Below the pieces are notes generated by a model that worked only from the letters and a program-made list of their open reading frames with translations, ran no database searches and had not been told where the DNA came from. From contig CACEVU010000004.1 in the NCBI GenBank assembly GCA_902563105.1, forward strand, positions 1 to 64,000: a DNA stretch of 64,000 bases. The letters are read 5' to 3'. The position numbers and the translations under genes are program-made. Every line of letters begins with the position of its first letter. Positions within the stretch are counted from its first letter, which is position 1. This document shows, piece by piece, positions 63,088 through 64,000 of the stretch. Origin of the DNA: an uncultured SAR86 cluster bacterium (GTDB lineage: Bacteria; Pseudomonadota; Gammaproteobacteria; Magnimaribacterales; AG-339-G14).

Positions 63088-64000
63088 TTAAGTTCCCTCA
63101 TTTCATAAACTGCTTTTTCTGAAATTTTGTGATATTTGGAAACATTCTTTTTGAAATTTTCTTGAGACTCAAATATCTTTTTTGATAACGAATCTTCAGC
63201 AATCAAATCTTCCAAAAGTTTAGAAGTAATTTCTTTAAATTTTTTCAAAACATCGTCAGGGAGTCTTTTTAGTATCACTCCATGAGTATTGACCAGTGTT
63301 TCCAAAGCTTGATTGTTCCTAGCAGTGTATTCATCCAACATATCCTGATTCACTGCCCTACTTGCAGTTCTTAATATTTCTTGAAGATCAGAAGGTAAAG
63401 AAGCAAAAGCTTCTTTATTGATAATTACTTCTAAAGTGGGACCAGGTTCATGCCACCCTGGATAGTAATAATATTTTGCTGCTTGGTGTAATCCAAAAGT
63501 CTGATCATTATATGGCCCAATCCATTCAGCAGCGTCTATAACTCCTGTTTGGAGATTCGTGAAGATTTCGCTACCAGGCATTAAGACTGCCTCCCCGCCT
63601 GCCTCTGTCCAAACTTTTCCAGCCAAGCCTGGAATTCTCATTCTGGTTCCTTTGATGTCCTCAAGAGAATTTATTTCTTTATTAAACCAGCCTGCCATTT
63701 GCACGCCAGTATTACCGCCTGCCAGAGGAATCAAATTGAATTTATCATAAGCTTCCTCCCAAAGTTCTAATCCACCTCCATAATGAAGCCAAGCATTCAT
63801 CTCCTGGGCGTTTAAGCCAAAGGGCAAAGCGGTAAAAAATTGTGCCGAAGGGGATTTTCCAATCCAGTAATAAGATGCTCCATGACCAATCTCAACTGTG
63901 CCTCGAGAAACAGTATCAAAAACCTCTAAAGCAGGAACGAGCTCTCCACTGCCATAAACTTTTATTTGCAGTCTACCTGCTGACATTTTGTTTACTAATT
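63084..64000 (-). CDS. dctP: TRAP substrate-binding protein DctP (TakP-like), 5'-truncated
   Basis: Periplasmic binding protein of the TRAP carrier; the frame is open past the window edge (LVNKMSAGRLQIKVYGSGELVPALEVFD), so the signal peptide is missing and the ATG at 63986 is internal. Family signs: GTVEIGHGASYYWIGKSPSAQFFTALPFGLNAQEMNAWL, GNTGVQMAGWF, IKGTRMRIPGLAGKVWTEAGGEAVLMPGSEIFTNLQTGVIDAAEWIGPYNDQTFGLHQAAKYYYYPGWHEPGPTLE. This pattern is that of the TakP subgroup, which binds 2-oxo acids such as pyruvate; the ligand here is inferred. Transcribed toward dctQM, so it is a separate unit. Confidence 0.9.
   Translation of the reverse strand, partial: LVNKMSAGRLQIKVYGSGELVPALEVFDTVSRGTVEIGHGASYYWIGKSPSAQFFTALPFGLNAQEMNAWLHYGGGLELWEEAYDKFNLIPLAGGNTGVQMAGWFNKEINSLEDIKGTRMRIPGLAGKVWTEAGGEAVLMPGSEIFTNLQTGVIDAAEWIGPYNDQTFGLHQAAKYYYYPGWHEPGPTLEVIINKEAFASLPSDLQEILRTASRAVNQDMLDEYTARNNQALETLVNTHGVILKRLPDDVLKKFKEITSKLLEDLIAEDSLSKKIFESQENFKKNVSKYHKISEKAVYEMRELN

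Noticed and set aside
1-64000. CRISPR array, insertion sequence, prophage, toxin-antitoxin or defence island
   Set aside because: No regular short repeats with spacers, no transposase or integrase, no phage structural genes and no recognisable defence proteins; the tRNA-Phe is not flanked by an integrase or a repeated 3' end.

Overview
The window is a gene-dense, AT-rich stretch of bacterial chromosome (about one third G+C by eye). It has about 80 protein genes, one tRNA, almost no intergenic space, and no insertion sequence, prophage, CRISPR array or rRNA. Gene order is gammaproteobacterial: gmk-rpoZ-spoT-ridA-recG, yqiB-yqiA, hisB-hisH-hisA-hisF, mutY-yggX, lgt-thyA-folA, yggS-proC-yggT-metX-metW-rdgB, and rpoH-thiS-thiG-trmB. 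The last two blocks resemble the pseudomonad order. The low G+C, the tight packing with 1-29 nt overlaps, the large TonB receptor, a TonB2-type energizer, a P450, a membrane pyrophosphatase and a TRAP carrier suggest a streamlined marine heterotroph. The SAR86 clade is my best guess, by inference only; no 16S gene is present.

Layout. 1-5549: gmk (5' end cut by the window), rpoZ, spoT, ridA, recG. 5556-9025 (minus): membrane pyrophosphatase broken by one extra base in a G8 run, a dicarboxylate/amino-acid symporter, rubredoxin. 9070-12675: ubiA, a FemAB-like protein, an AlkA-type glycosylase, yqiB, yqiA. 12779-16405: nitrogen block, a eukaryotic-type (GSII) glutamine synthetase followed by ntrB and an NtrC whose sigma54-contact motif reads GAFKGA. 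16402-20142: rhodanese, gpmA, four his genes. 20199-21597: mutY, yggX, tRNA-Phe. 21605-25906: a translationally coupled trio (DUF4345 membrane protein, a 54-aa lipoprotein absent from the ORF track, a secreted FN3/Ig-like protein), a CaiB-type CoA-transferase, two membrane proteins.

26019-36353 is the most accessory-looking part: P450, TonB-dependent receptor, iron alcohol dehydrogenase, an SDR lacking its catalytic residues, two ABM-fold proteins, a nitronate-monooxygenase-like flavoprotein, a DUF1295 membrane protein, a GlcG/HbpS-like protein and a glutathione transferase. It looks like uptake and oxidation of an unidentified organic substrate. 36434-43817 is housekeeping: zapE, hspQ, a type Ic aminotransferase, a HAD phosphatase, rppH, an NRDE protein, a TauE-type permease, lgt, thyA, folA. 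43814-49038 (minus) is a six-gene DUF3450/ExbB/ExbB/ExbD/TonB/TPR operon, which could energize the receptor above. A terminator-like hairpin sits in its leader. 49189-58162: efp, argS, the yggS-to-rdgB run, then trmB, thiG, thiS and rpoH on the other strand. 58232-64000: cysQ, a 55-aa unknown protein, a crotonase, yaaA, and a TRAP carrier whose binding protein runs off the right edge.

The points most worth following are the GSII/NtrB/NtrC(GAFKGA) locus with its operator-like array, the leader hairpin of the TonB operon, the coupled lipoprotein trio, the zapE gene without a normal start codon, and the SDR with no catalytic residues.
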